NCBI RefSeq assembly: GCF_028745505.1
Contig: NZ_JAQZZL010000002.1
Coordinates: forward strand, 1,240,001 to 1,304,000
Length of the DNA stretch: 64,000 nt
From: Lentisphaera marina
Lineage (GTDB): Bacteria > Verrucomicrobiota > Lentisphaeria > Lentisphaerales > Lentisphaeraceae
Direction: 5' to 3'
A program made the position numbers and the translations under genes. Below are positions 19,320 through 28,695 of this stretch, piece by piece. Positions within the stretch are counted from its first letter, which is position 1; each line of letters opens with the position of its first letter. The notes below the pieces were generated by a model. It had not been told where the DNA came from and made no database searches. It worked only from the letters and a program-made list of their open reading frames with translations.

Positions 19320-20792
19320 ATGGGTAAAAAAACTGGATTTAAAGAATTTGATCGTCAAGTAGAAGCTAAGCGTCCCGTAAACGAACGCGTAGGCCACTAC
19401 AACGAATTCACTGAGCCAATGAAAAAAGAAGAGCTCGAAACTCAGGGCGCACGCTGCATGGATTGCGGTATCCCCTTCTGTCACTCGGGCTGTCCTTTAG
19501 GGAACTTAATCCCTGATTTTAATGACCTCGTTTACACGGGTCAGTGGAAAGATGCACTAGCACGTCTTCACAGCACAAATAACTTCCCTGAGTTTACTGG
19601 TCGTCTCTGTCCAGCTCCTTGTGAAGAAGCTTGTGTTATGACTATTAACCAACCAGCGATCACAATCGAAAACATCGAGAAAAACATCGTTGAGAAAGGT
19701 TTCGCTGAAGGCTGGATCAAAGCTGAGCCACCCGCCGAGCGTACAGGCAAGAAAATTGCCGTTATCGGTTCTGGCCCTTCTGGTCTCGCTGCAGCTCAAC
19801 AACTTAACCGCGCAGGTCATTTAGTAACTGTCCTCGAACGTGACGATCGCATTGGTGGTCTTCTTCGCTACGGTATTCCAGATTTCAAAATGGAAAAATG
19901 GGTTATTGACCGTCGTGTTAAAATCATGGAAGAAGAAGGTATTACTTTTATAACTGGCGCTCATGTTGGCGTTACTTACCCAAGTGACAAACTCAAAGAT
20001 TTCGATGCCGTTGTTATTTGTGCAGGCGCAACTGTAAGACGTGCTCTTCCTATCGAAGGTGCTGACTTAGAAGGCGTTCACCAAGCCATGGAATTCCTTC
20101 CCCAACAAAACCGCAGAAATGCTAGTGATGGCGAAGACAAACTTGGCACTAACCTCACTGCAAAAGATAAAAACGTCATCGTAATTGGTGGTGGTGATAC
20201 GGGTTCTGACTGTATCGGTACTTCTATCCGTCACGGCGCTGCAAGTGTATCAAACTTCGAACTCATGGGTAAAGCTACGACTGATCGTCCTGCGGGTCAG
20301 CCTTGGCCTTTCTGGCCAATGCGTTTACGTACATCAACTTCTCATGAAGAAGGTGTTGAACGTTTCTGGAGTATCTCTACCAAAAGATTCGTAGGTGATG
20401 AAAACGGTAAACTCAAAGGTCTCGTAACCACTGAAGTTACTGTAAATCGCGAAAATGGCGGTTTCAAAATCGAAGAAGTTCCTGGTACAGAAAAAGAATG
20501 GCCTTGTGAACTCGCTCTTCTCGCACTCGGTTTCACTGGTCCAGAGACTAACACAATGGTTAGTGACCTCGGACTTGAACTCGATGCTCGCGGCAACGTA
20601 AAAGCCGATGAAAAATCTTATATGACGAGCGTACCTGGCGTTTTTGCTGCCGGTGATGTTCGTCGTGGTCAGTCCCTCATCGTATGGGCTATTTCAGAAG
20701 GTCGTGAAGCGGCTCATCAAGTGGATCGTTTCCTCATGGGTCACTCTGACTTACCACAAAAAGATGCTGAATGGGATTTACCTCGCGTATAA
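19320..20792 (+). CDS. gltD: glutamate synthase small subunit
   Basis: A 490-residue GOGAT beta subunit that passes electrons from NAD(P)H through FAD and [4Fe-4S] clusters to GltB. N-terminal cluster cysteines are visible in CMDCGIPFCHSGCPLGN and RLCPAPCEEACVM. The FAD-binding motif is IAVIGSGPSGLAAAQQL, the NADPH-binding motif VIVIGGGDTGSDCIGT, and the closing FAD motif GVFAAGDVRRGQSLIVWAI. It has a good ribosome-binding site (GGAG) and sits 9 bp after gltB. A strong intrinsic terminator follows. Confidence 0.97.
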   Translation: MGKKTGFKEFDRQVEAKRPVNERVGHYNEFTEPMKKEELETQGARCMDCGIPFCHSGCPLGNLIPDFNDLVYTGQWKDALARLHSTNNFPEFTGRLCPAPCEEACVMTINQPAITIENIEKNIVEKGFAEGWIKAEPPAERTGKKIAVIGSGPSGLAAAQQLNRAGHLVTVLERDDRIGGLLRYGIPDFKMEKWVIDRRVKIMEEEGITFITGAHVGVTYPSDKLKDFDAVVICAGATVRRALPIEGADLEGVHQAMEFLPQQNRRNASDGEDKLGTNLTAKDKNVIVIGGGDTGSDCIGTSIRHGAASVSNFELMGKATTDRPAGQPWPFWPMRLRTSTSHEEGVERFWSISTKRFVGDENGKLKGLVTTEVTVNRENGGFKIEEVPGTEKEWPCELALLALGFTGPETNTMVSDLGLELDARGNVKADEKSYMTSVPGVFAAGDVRRGQSLIVWAISEGREAAHQVDRFLMGHSDLPQKDAEWDLPRV

Positions 20793-20810
20793 CTTCATCC
20801 ACATCTTAAA

Positions 20811-20847
20811 AAAAAAGCCTTTGCGGACTCCGCAAAGGCTTTTTTAT
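20811..20847 (+). terminator. intrinsic terminator of gltBD
   Basis: Stem AGCCTTTGCGGA pairs with TCCGCAAAGGCT, preceded by an A-run and followed by TTTTTATT. It starts about 20 bp after the gltD stop. The A-tract/T-tract symmetry means it could also work on the opposite strand. Confidence 0.9.
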
Positions 20848-21164
20848 TACTTGTTTGAAGCACGACCATAATATACATCACCCACAGAGCTATAGTCAAC
20901 TCACTCCCTATATGATACAACAGCTCCTTGCCCTCTTTTATTGAGAATAGTAATAGAATGGTAAATTATAAGTAGCTACAGAGCCTTGTAGAGAAAACTA
21001 ACCATACACCGTTCACATACTCGACCCTTTAAACAATATCATATAAAGATAGCTTAGGTGAAAGCAGCCAATATGATTTCAAATAAAGGCTTCTAACTAT
21101 CTAGCATAGGAATTTATATGATGTCATATCATATAAATACAGCTTATCTTTTTAATCAAAAAAT
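20848..21164. promoter_or_regulatory. non-coding gap with repeated ATATCATATAAA motifs
   Basis: This gap between the gltBD and glnB terminators holds no gene I can support. It contains an imperfect 21-bp direct repeat (21036-21056 and 21126-21146, two mismatches, ATATCATATAAA then AGCTTA). The second copy is half of a 10-bp inverted repeat (21113-21122, TTTATATGAT, and 21128-21137, ATCATATAAA). A further TATATGAT half-site lies near 20910. It could be an operator array, a replication or recombination site, or a small RNA region. Confidence 0.4.
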
Positions 21165-21200
21165 ACTAAAAAAAATCCCCCAAGTCGAAACTTGGAGGAT
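21165..21200 (-). terminator. intrinsic terminator of amt-glnB
   Basis: Read on the minus strand, a hairpin with stem ATCCTCCAAGT / ACTTGGGGGAT, one mismatch and a four-base loop is followed by a run of eight T. It begins about 24 bp after the glnB stop. Confidence 0.88.
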
Positions 21201-21223
21201 TAATAGATAAACTAAGTTAAAAC

Positions 21224-21568
21224 TTAGCCACCGATAGCGTCTTCGCCTTTTTCACCGGTACGAATACGGATGCATTCTTCGATTGGATAGATAAAGATTT
21301 TACCATCACCAATCTTACCTGTGCGAGCACCTTCTATAATAGCTTCAACAGTTTTATCAACATAACTATCGTTGATCGCTACTTCGATACGTACTTTTTT
21401 ACGTAAGTTTACTTCTACATCAACTCCACGATAGTTTTCGTGAAATCCACCCTGTTGGCCGCAACCTAGAGCATTTGTAATTGACATACGAGAAATTTCT
21501 TTTGAATACAAAGCCTGCTTAACAGCGTTAAGTCTTTGTGGCTGAATATATGCTACGATTAATTTCAT
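21224..21568 (-). CDS. glnB: PII-type nitrogen regulatory protein
   Basis: A 114-residue PII protein that senses ATP/ADP and 2-oxoglutarate and usually gates the ammonium channel. The signature TGKIGDGKIFIYPIEECIRIRTGEKG (B- and C-loops) is intact. In the T-loop, the position of the uridylylated Tyr51 of enteric PII is Val (YRGVDVEVNLRKK), and Ser49 of cyanobacterial PII is also Val, so neither known modification is possible. Downstream of amt with an 18-bp gap, it is GlnK-like by context. The terminator follows. Confidence 0.95.
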   Translation of the reverse strand: MKLIVAYIQPQRLNAVKQALYSKEISRMSITNALGCGQQGGFHENYRGVDVEVNLRKKVRIEVAINDSYVDKTVEAIIEGARTGKIGDGKIFIYPIEECIRIRTGEKGEDAIGG

Positions 21569-21586
21569 TGTTATATACTCCTAAAA

Positions 21587-23089
21587 TTACTGATTGGTGA
21601 AGATTTGGAAACCACTATAAGCTTCCATACCATGTTCGCCAAGGTCAAGACCTTCGAGTTCTTCTTCTTCACTTACACGGAGACCGATAGTCACTTTGAT
21701 GATTGTAAAGAGGATAAAAGCACAAACGAAAGCGAAAACTACGATACAGAGGATCGATTTAATCTGGCCGACTACTGTACAACCTTCAGCTGTACCAAAA
21801 ATACCTGTTGCAACAACACCCCAAGAACCACAAACTAAGTGAACTGGGATAGCACCAACGGGATCGTCAATTTTAAGCTTATCGAGTACGAGTACAGCAA
21901 TAACTACGAGAAGACCTGCAACTGCACCAATAATTACAGCATATAAAGGACTAACAACGTCAGCACCTGCAGTAATACCTACTAGACCTGCAAGAGCACC
22001 ATTGAGTACCATTGAGAGGTCAGGCTTACCAGAAAGAATCCATGAAAGGATCATTGCTGCAACAACACCTGCACAAGAAGCGAGAAGAGTCATAACCATG
22101 ATACCAGAAGTACCCATTGGATCACCATTAAGTTGTGAACCGCCGTTAAAACCGAACCATCCGAACCAGAGAAGGAAAGCACCAATCGCAGCGACAGGCA
22201 TGTTGTGACCCATGATAGCAAAAGTTTTACCATTGACATATTTACCAATACGTGGACCGAGAACAATTGCACCTGCAAGAGCACCTGCACCACCAGTAGC
22301 GTGAACTAAACCAGAACCTGCAAGGTCATGGAAACCCCAGTCACCTAGGAAACCACCACCCCAGCCCCAAGAGCCGATGATTGGGTAAATTACACCTGCG
22401 AAAATTGTGCAGAAAATAAGGAAAGAGTTAATTTTGATACGTTCACATACAGCACCTGAAACAATTGAAGCTGTTGCAGCGGCGAACATCGCTTGGAAAA
22501 GGAAGTCAGTCCAGTAAGTGTAGCCATCGCTATAAGTCATGCCCATTTCACCAGCTGTACCGCCGATACCAGGACCTGCAAAACCAAAGAATGAACCAAT
22601 ACTAAAATCACCTGGGTACATGATATTGAAGCCTATTGCTCCGTAAACTAATGTGGCAATCGCTACAATTGTGAAGTTCTTGAAAATAATGTTAACCGAG
22701 TTTTTCGCACGCGAAAAACCAACTTCTAAACAACAGAAGCCCAAGTGCATGATGAATACGAGAACCGCACAAAACATCATGAAGACGTTTGAAGTCCAGA
22801 ACTTGTCGTCTGACTCAAAACTTAAGCTACCTTCACCATCAGCTGCGATAGTATAAGTAATCACACCTGTGTAAGTTTCGCTAATGCCGTCATCAGTAAC
22901 TGTTTTGCTACCTTCTATTGATGCAGAAACTTCTGCTTTCTCAGCTTGATCATTAAAATCAGCCTGTACTTTTTCTTGAAAGCTCTTGAGAGTCACACCC
23001 TCAGCAGCTGGTGCCAACTCAGTGCCGGCTGAAACACTAAAAATGCCTGTAGCCAAAAAGCATACAAAGGCAAACATCAGTTTTTTCAT
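21587..23089 (-). CDS. amt: ammonium transporter (Amt family)
   Basis: A 500-residue ammonium channel. A signal peptide (KLMFAFVCFLATGIFSVSA) precedes an ~80-residue extracytoplasmic region rich in Glu/Ser/Thr, longer than in most Amt proteins. The eleven-helix core then begins near residue 105 (MFCAVLVFIMHLGFCCLEVG). The Amt signature FHDLAGSGLVHATGGAGA and the twin histidines (that His and the one in IPVHLVCGSWG) are present. The cytoplasmic tail ends EEEELEGLDLGEHGMEAYSG. It is cotranscribed with glnB, the standard amtB-glnK pairing, so ammonium uptake is likely gated by PII. Confidence 0.96.
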   Translation of the reverse strand: MKKLMFAFVCFLATGIFSVSAGTELAPAAEGVTLKSFQEKVQADFNDQAEKAEVSASIEGSKTVTDDGISETYTGVITYTIAADGEGSLSFESDDKFWTSNVFMMFCAVLVFIMHLGFCCLEVGFSRAKNSVNIIFKNFTIVAIATLVYGAIGFNIMYPGDFSIGSFFGFAGPGIGGTAGEMGMTYSDGYTYWTDFLFQAMFAAATASIVSGAVCERIKINSFLIFCTIFAGVIYPIIGSWGWGGGFLGDWGFHDLAGSGLVHATGGAGALAGAIVLGPRIGKYVNGKTFAIMGHNMPVAAIGAFLLWFGWFGFNGGSQLNGDPMGTSGIMVMTLLASCAGVVAAMILSWILSGKPDLSMVLNGALAGLVGITAGADVVSPLYAVIIGAVAGLLVVIAVLVLDKLKIDDPVGAIPVHLVCGSWGVVATGIFGTAEGCTVVGQIKSILCIVVFAFVCAFILFTIIKVTIGLRVSEEEELEGLDLGEHGMEAYSGFQIFTNQ

Positions 23090-23706
23090 TATTTTACTCC
23101 TAGTTAGTTAATGATCTTCATTGATCTTGTTTAGGTAGGCTCATAATACTAAAAGGTATCTAAGTTTCAAGCTAGGTACAAAAATGTAATTTTATTGATA
23201 ATTTTACCGATTTTCGTATATTTAAAACATAAACCACTCCTTATAAATAGTTTATAAAAAATTACATCAACTAATATTTCCTACAAAAAATAATCAAAAA
23301 AATGAAAGATTGTTATTTTAATTACATATTTGTAATTTATTAGTTATTTGATTTACATTATAGTAATTTTTGTGAAATATTTTAAACGTCTAATTTTTCC
23401 ACATACGGAAAATGTAATGATTGTCTACTTATTAAAGGTATTTAGACAGATCTCCTGCTTATGCCGGACCGGCACAAAAGGCAAAGCAATAATTTATTTA
23501 CTTTTCCCTTAATGCTAAACAAAATGGCTTCACGATGATTAATAATGCTTGTTAAAGGTGATTTTTTGGGGCTTTCTAAGTCTACTTACTAATAAAAGCT
23601 CGCATTCGTCTTTAAAATTTTTTATTCTTTTTGATAAATCCACCGTAACGTTTGAGTTTTCTACTTATATACGAGGGCAACTATATAAAAAAACACGGAG
23701 TACTAC
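23090..23706. promoter_or_regulatory. divergent control region amt / DUF1080 gene with TGTAAT-type repeats
   Basis: About 600 bp without a gene, strongly AT-rich. It contains an 18-bp palindrome AATTACA-N4-TGTAATT (23320-23337). Single TGTAAT/ATTACA words occur at 23185-23190, 23261-23266 and 23413-23418, with a TTTACATTATAGTAAT variant near 23352. A separate GC-rich palindrome, TGCCGG-A-CCGGCA, lies at 23462-23474. These look like regulator binding sites for the divergent promoters of amt-glnB and the DUF1080 operon. Confidence 0.45.
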
Positions 23707-24408
23707 ATGAAATTTCTCGCCTTCCTTTCCATTGCTGCAACTGCTTTAATAAATTCTTGTACAAGTGCACCTACACCCGACAACACATTATCCAAAGCCG
23801 AAGCCAAAGAAGGTTGGGAGCTCTTGTTTAATGGTCAAGACATGAATCAGTGGCGAAACTTCAAAAAACAAGATGTCAATGAAAAATGGATTGTTGAAAA
23901 TGGCGTAATGAAGCTCACTGGACGTGGTGGTGGCGACATCATGACTAAGAAGCAGTATGAAAACTTCGATTTTCGCTTACAATGGAAAATCTCTGAAGCC
24001 GGAAATAGTGGCATCTTCATCCTCGCTGACGAAAAAGGTAAAAGAATCTATTCTCACGCCCCCGAGATCCAAATACTCGACAACGAAAAGCACAGCGACA
24101 GAAAAAAACCTAACCACCGTTCGGGTTCACTTTATGATATGATCACTTCACCCGCTGAATCACATAAAAAAGCTGGTGAATGGAACTACGTGCGCATTCT
24201 GCTCAACAAAGGTCATTTAAAGGTCTGGCAAAACGAAGTTCAAACAGTCGATATCATTATCGGCTCTGATAAGTGGAATGAACTTGTTGCTCAAAGTAAA
24301 TTTAAATCTTGGAAGGGTTTTGCCCAAAATAAAAAGGGGCACCTAGGACTCCAAGACCACAACGATGTTGTTTACTTTAAAAACATTAAAGTTTTGGAGT
24401 TCAAATAA
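23707..24408 (+). CDS. DUF1080 (3-keto-disaccharide hydrolase-like) lipoprotein
   Basis: A 233-residue exported lipoprotein: signal peptide with lipobox ending INSC (Cys ~19), then a DUF1080 concanavalin-like beta-sandwich. Family motifs include WELLFNGQDMNQWRNF, WIVENGVMKLTGRGGGD, FDFRLQWKISEAGNSGIF and GHLGLQDHNDVVYFKNIKV. Members of this family cleave 3-keto-glycosides or bind glycans in PVC and Bacteroidetes polysaccharide degradation. It is immediately upstream of the five-heme protein (next start 1-2 bp after the stop), which suggests a shared operon and envelope localisation. Confidence 0.93.
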   Translation: MKFLAFLSIAATALINSCTSAPTPDNTLSKAEAKEGWELLFNGQDMNQWRNFKKQDVNEKWIVENGVMKLTGRGGGDIMTKKQYENFDFRLQWKISEAGNSGIFILADEKGKRIYSHAPEIQILDNEKHSDRKKPNHRSGSLYDMITSPAESHKKAGEWNYVRILLNKGHLKVWQNEVQTVDIIIGSDKWNELVAQSKFKSWKGFAQNKKGHLGLQDHNDVVYFKNIKVLEFK

Positions 24409-24409
24409 T

Positions 24410-27400
24410 ATGCTAAAAAGTTTAGTCAAATTTACAGCGAGCCTAGGTCTGTGTGCGATCTCGGTTCAAGCAGCTAATTGGTATGAGACCTATGATTTTA
24501 GTCAAGCCATTTCTCAAGTCGTATCTTATAAAAATGAACCGGCTATGGTTCGCGCCAAGGCTATCTTATTAGGAAGTAAAGACAAAACTTTCATGGCCTA
24601 CTACGATGCCGGAAGTATGAATCTGCGCTACCTAACAGATAAACGTATGAAATTCCACGGAACCCCTTGGGATGGCCGTCATGGTGGCAACTCTTCAGTT
24701 GATGGCAATCTAATTTTCAGCTCATCTCCGAGTCTAGCTTGGGCCTACAAAGGCAAGTGGCAAGATCCGCGCAAAAATGATTATGCTCCTTTGCCTAAAA
24801 ACTATGCTCATTTCAAAGGCACTTATCGTTTCGATGAAAAAGTCATCCTTACATATACTGTGGGGGATAAACAAACTCTAGTTTACGAAATGCCTGAAAT
24901 GGCTGATCAGAATACCTTGGTACGCCATTTCACTATTCCTCAAAATCATGAGGAAATGTGGCTCAAAGTCATTGATGACAAATCGGCAAAATTAGGTCAA
25001 AATCTCTATCTTGAGAGTTCAAAATTCAAAATTCAAAACAATGGCCAGGGTCTTTATTTCATCCACATTCCTGCCGGACAAAAACAACTAAGCTTTTCCA
25101 TTAGTCTTAGTAAGAAAAATATCAGTAAGCCTAGCTCAACACTCGATTTACAAAACTTCACTAAGGGCTCCAAGGGACGTTGGCCTAAAACCATCACTGT
25201 TCAAGGGAAAGTTAATGATTATGAATCCGAGATTTTTGCAGTGGATCAAATTCCCGTTCCAGAAAACAACCCCTATCAATCAAAAATTCGCTTCTCTGGT
25301 TTTGATTATTTTAAAGATGGTAAACGAGCGGCTTTTTGTACATGGAATGGCGATGTTTGGATCGTTTCAAACCTCAACAAGGATTTAAAAGATCTCGTAT
25401 GGAAACGCTATGCAGCTGGCATGAACGAAACGCTTGGTTTACGAATTGTCGATGATGTGGTTTACGTCAATGGTAAAGATCAAATCACTCGTCTCCACGA
25501 CTTTAATAATGATGATGAAGCCGATTTCTACGAAAACTTTAATAATGATTGTAAAATCACTAAAAACTTTCATGAGTTCACTTTTGACCTTCAAACTGAT
25601 GATGCCGGAAATTTCTATTTCGCCAAAGCCGCTCCAGTTCGTGGTGGTGGACGTGGCTTTGATACTACACACGATAATCATGGCGTCGTTTTTAAAGTTA
25701 GTAAAGATGGTCAGCATTCAGAAATTTTTGCGAGTGGTTTACGAGCTCCAGGTGGTATGGCTATAAACGCTGAGGGCACTATTGCCACTACGGGTGAAAA
25801 TGAGGGCACTTATGTCCCTGCATGTAAAATTAACTACCTTGAAAAAGGCGATTTTGCTGGCGTAATTCACCCTGGCAATGGCAAGAATGAATCTGAGGGA
25901 TACAAAAAGCCGCTCTGCTTCCTTCCCATGAATAAAGATAATTCAGGTGGCGGACAAATTTGGGTCCCAAAAGATTCTTGGGGTGATTTAGGTGGCAAGC
26001 TTATTCACTTATCCTATGGTCAAAGTAAGGCCTACACTGTTTTTAAAGAAAAAGTCAATGGCCAATTCCAAGGTGGCGTTGTTGAACTCCCTATACGACT
26101 CATGTCTTCGGGGATGAGAATTCGCTTCAACCCTAAACATGGGGACAATGCCATTATAAGTGGCTTTAAGGGCTGGCAGACCAACGCGAGTCGTGGCACA
26201 GCACTCAATCGCGTTCGTTATAAAGGCAATAAAATGATTCGCCCCTTAGAAGTGAAAGCAACCACAAAAGGTTTATACCTTAGTTTTAATGAGATGCTCG
26301 ATCCAGAAACACTTAAAAATGTTAATAATTTTTCCGTTCAAAGATGGAACTACCTCTATTGTGAACAATACGGCTCAGCACATTTTGCTACTGACACACC
26401 ACAAGCTGAGTTAGATAAATTCAAAAAAACAGAGAGTAAACGTGCTGGGCGAGTGGGAATCCCCCGCAACCAAGAAGGAGAAAAAGTTTATGTAACTGCG
26501 GTAAAACTCATGCGTGATGGCAAAACAGTTTTTCTAAAATTAAATGATATGAAACCCGCTGACAACATGAAAGTGGTTTATCAACTCAAAACAGCAAAAG
26601 GTAAAGATTTACGCTCAGAAATCATCAATACTATCTACAATCTTTCTGATGATGACATTCAAGTGAATGATATGGTTTCAGTCAAAGATTTAGAATTGAA
26701 GGATAAAATCAATAATTATCCAACTGGCGTCACCATCGAAATGAAGGGTAAGCATGATTGGGAATACGATAACAAAATAGCACGACTCATCAATATTCAG
26801 TTGCAAAAAGGCGAGCTAGCAAGTCCTTTCCTAAACGCAGGTCCCTTCACGGCTACTTACAATGCCCACCTCATCGTCACAGAGAAAGAAAAAGTTTATT
26901 TCCAAACAGAACTCAAAGGTGCTTTGCGCTTTGAACTTAATGGCAAAGTCATTTTTGATGCAAGTAAAGATGGAGAAACTATTAAATCTGACTTTATAAA
27001 GCTAGATCCTGGTGCTCATGATTTGAAAATAAGTTTCAGATCAGACACCTCTAAAGATTCTTACTTCAACCTAAAGTGGCAGGGGAATAAATTTCCTCTC
27101 GAGCCAATAAGCCCCAATAACTTGCGTTATAGTTCGAGCCCAACGAGTGAAGAATTCAAAGCTTATCGCGAAGGTCGCAATGCTATAACAGAAGCTCGCT
27201 GTGTATCTTGCCACAAGAGCGACAATAAAGATATGATGCCTGAATTATACATGGATTCACCCTCACTTGCAAATGTTGGTGGCCGGCTTCATAAAAACTG
27301 GATGGCTGAATGGATTGCCAATCCAAAAAAACTCAATAAACACTCACATATGCCGAGCTTGGTCAACAAAAAAGAAGCGCAACATATTGCCGAATTCTTA

Positions 27401-28600
27401 GCGACAAAAAACGACAAAGATTTATCGGCAAAAGTCACTGGCGATAGTAAAAGAGGTTCACAACTCTTTTATGATTTAGGCTGTATTTCTTGCCATACGA
27501 GACCAGAAGAAACAAACACCAAAGGTGAACGTCTCTTACTGAGTAACTTAGGTAATAAATTCAAAGCTCAAGCACTTAAAGAATTCCTACTATCTCCGGA
27601 AAAACTCTATAAGTGGACTAAAATGCCCAACTTCAATTTATCTGATGAAGAAGCTTCTGACTTAACTAGCTTTTTACTTGATCGCGCTAAAGCAGGAAAA
27701 ATTGCGGATTTCAAAGCAGACTCAATAATCGGACATAAGCTCTTTCAACAAAAAGGTTGTATTGATTGCCACGGTGGAGATGAACCCAGTCAATTAAGTG
27801 CTATTCCTTTTGAGAGTATTAAAGGTCAGAATAAGGGCTGTTTATCTAGGAAGCCAAAAATAAATTTTGGGAGAAATCGTAACGAAACTGTATCCATTCA
27901 ACGAGTCTTCCAACACAAAATTCATTCCCTCAAGAACCATAGCATTAGTGAATTTGCTGAACGTCAGTTTAAAACACTCAATTGTAACGCTTGCCACACA
28001 CGGGACAATGCGAATGCTAAATGGGAGACTTATGCGAATGACATTAAGGATCTAAAAACCCACTACAAAGATCGTGGTCACTTGGATCAAAGTCGTCCTC
28101 AACTCACCTTTGTAGGCGAGAAAATCAAAGAAGACACCATTAAAAAGTATTTAGATGGAAGTTTGGCTTACAATAGTCGTGAATGGCTTCTTGCGCGCAT
28201 GCCAGCCTTCCCTGCACGAGCTGATTTAATGGCCAAAAGCCTTGCCATTCAACATGTGAATCACGCCAAGGTAGATTCTTTAAGCCAAGATAAAGAGAAA
28301 ATTGCTATCGGCAAAAAACTCGTAGGCACTGGAGGTTTTGGCTGCATTGTTTGTCATGATATTGGCGCAGAAAAAGCGATTGCTGCTTTTGAAGTCAAAG
28401 GTATTAATTTAAAATACACTGCCGATAGACTTGGAAAAGATTTCTATATGCGCTGGATGTTAAACCCTGCTCACATTGTCCCCAACACCAAGATGCCCAA
28501 ATATTCCGACGACCAGGGTAAATCTCCCCTGCCAGACTATAACAATGATGCAGAAAAACAATTCGAAGCTATCTTTGAATACATCAACACATTAAAATAA
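24410..28600 (+). CDS. PVC-type multi-heme CxxCH protein with PA14-like domain
   Basis: A 1396-residue secreted protein starting at the ATG at 24410. The frame is open 45 bp earlier, but the signal peptide (KSLVKFTASLGLCAISVQA) and the TTGGAG ribosome site favour this start. An N-terminal region of about 650 residues resembles the beta-propeller 'membrane-bound dehydrogenase' domain (FNNDDEADFYENF, SGLRAPGGMAI). A PA14-like sandwich follows at ~800-905. The C-terminal third has five c-type heme motifs: CVSCH (931), CISCH (1025), CIDCH (1117), CNACH (1192) and CIVCH (1312). Family members are linked to sugar oxidation and polysaccharide use. The electron acceptor and substrate are unknown. Confidence 0.92.
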   Translation: MLKSLVKFTASLGLCAISVQAANWYETYDFSQAISQVVSYKNEPAMVRAKAILLGSKDKTFMAYYDAGSMNLRYLTDKRMKFHGTPWDGRHGGNSSVDGNLIFSSSPSLAWAYKGKWQDPRKNDYAPLPKNYAHFKGTYRFDEKVILTYTVGDKQTLVYEMPEMADQNTLVRHFTIPQNHEEMWLKVIDDKSAKLGQNLYLESSKFKIQNNGQGLYFIHIPAGQKQLSFSISLSKKNISKPSSTLDLQNFTKGSKGRWPKTITVQGKVNDYESEIFAVDQIPVPENNPYQSKIRFSGFDYFKDGKRAAFCTWNGDVWIVSNLNKDLKDLVWKRYAAGMNETLGLRIVDDVVYVNGKDQITRLHDFNNDDEADFYENFNNDCKITKNFHEFTFDLQTDDAGNFYFAKAAPVRGGGRGFDTTHDNHGVVFKVSKDGQHSEIFASGLRAPGGMAINAEGTIATTGENEGTYVPACKINYLEKGDFAGVIHPGNGKNESEGYKKPLCFLPMNKDNSGGGQIWVPKDSWGDLGGKLIHLSYGQSKAYTVFKEKVNGQFQGGVVELPIRLMSSGMRIRFNPKHGDNAIISGFKGWQTNASRGTALNRVRYKGNKMIRPLEVKATTKGLYLSFNEMLDPETLKNVNNFSVQRWNYLYCEQYGSAHFATDTPQAELDKFKKTESKRAGRVGIPRNQEGEKVYVTAVKLMRDGKTVFLKLNDMKPADNMKVVYQLKTAKGKDLRSEIINTIYNLSDDDIQVNDMVSVKDLELKDKINNYPTGVTIEMKGKHDWEYDNKIARLINIQLQKGELASPFLNAGPFTATYNAHLIVTEKEKVYFQTELKGALRFELNGKVIFDASKDGETIKSDFIKLDPGAHDLKISFRSDTSKDSYFNLKWQGNKFPLEPISPNNLRYSSSPTSEEFKAYREGRNAITEARCVSCHKSDNKDMMPELYMDSPSLANVGGRLHKNWMAEWIANPKKLNKHSHMPSLVNKKEAQHIAEFLATKNDKDLSAKVTGDSKRGSQLFYDLGCISCHTRPEETNTKGERLLLSNLGNKFKAQALKEFLLSPEKLYKWTKMPNFNLSDEEASDLTSFLLDRAKAGKIADFKADSIIGHKLFQQKGCIDCHGGDEPSQLSAIPFESIKGQNKGCLSRKPKINFGRNRNETVSIQRVFQHKIHSLKNHSISEFAERQFKTLNCNACHTRDNANAKWETYANDIKDLKTHYKDRGHLDQSRPQLTFVGEKIKEDTIKKYLDGSLAYNSREWLLARMPAFPARADLMAKSLAIQHVNHAKVDSLSQDKEKIAIGKKLVGTGGFGCIVCHDIGAEKAIAAFEVKGINLKYTADRLGKDFYMRWMLNPAHIVPNTKMPKYSDDQGKSPLPDYNNDAEKQFEAIFEYINTLK

Positions 28601-28605
28601 AACAA

Positions 28606-28629
28606 ATTGCGCAGTTTCGGCTGCGCAAT
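28606..28629 (+). terminator. stem-loop after the multi-heme gene
   Basis: A perfect 9-bp stem ATTGCGCAG / CTGCGCAAT with loop TTTCGG lies 5 bp after the stop codon. There is no T-run behind it, so it is either a weak terminator or an mRNA-stabilising processing hairpin between this gene and the ECF sigma gene. Confidence 0.5.
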
Positions 28630-28695
28630 ACTCCTCGAGAAGTAAGTAGAAACCCGAATTAACACATCAAACAACTGATAACTAACGACCTTAAT

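Noticed and set aside
23110..23130. Direct repeat TGATCTT...TGATCTT upstream of amt
   Set aside because: It is too short to separate from background, and no sigma-54 promoter could be found with it.
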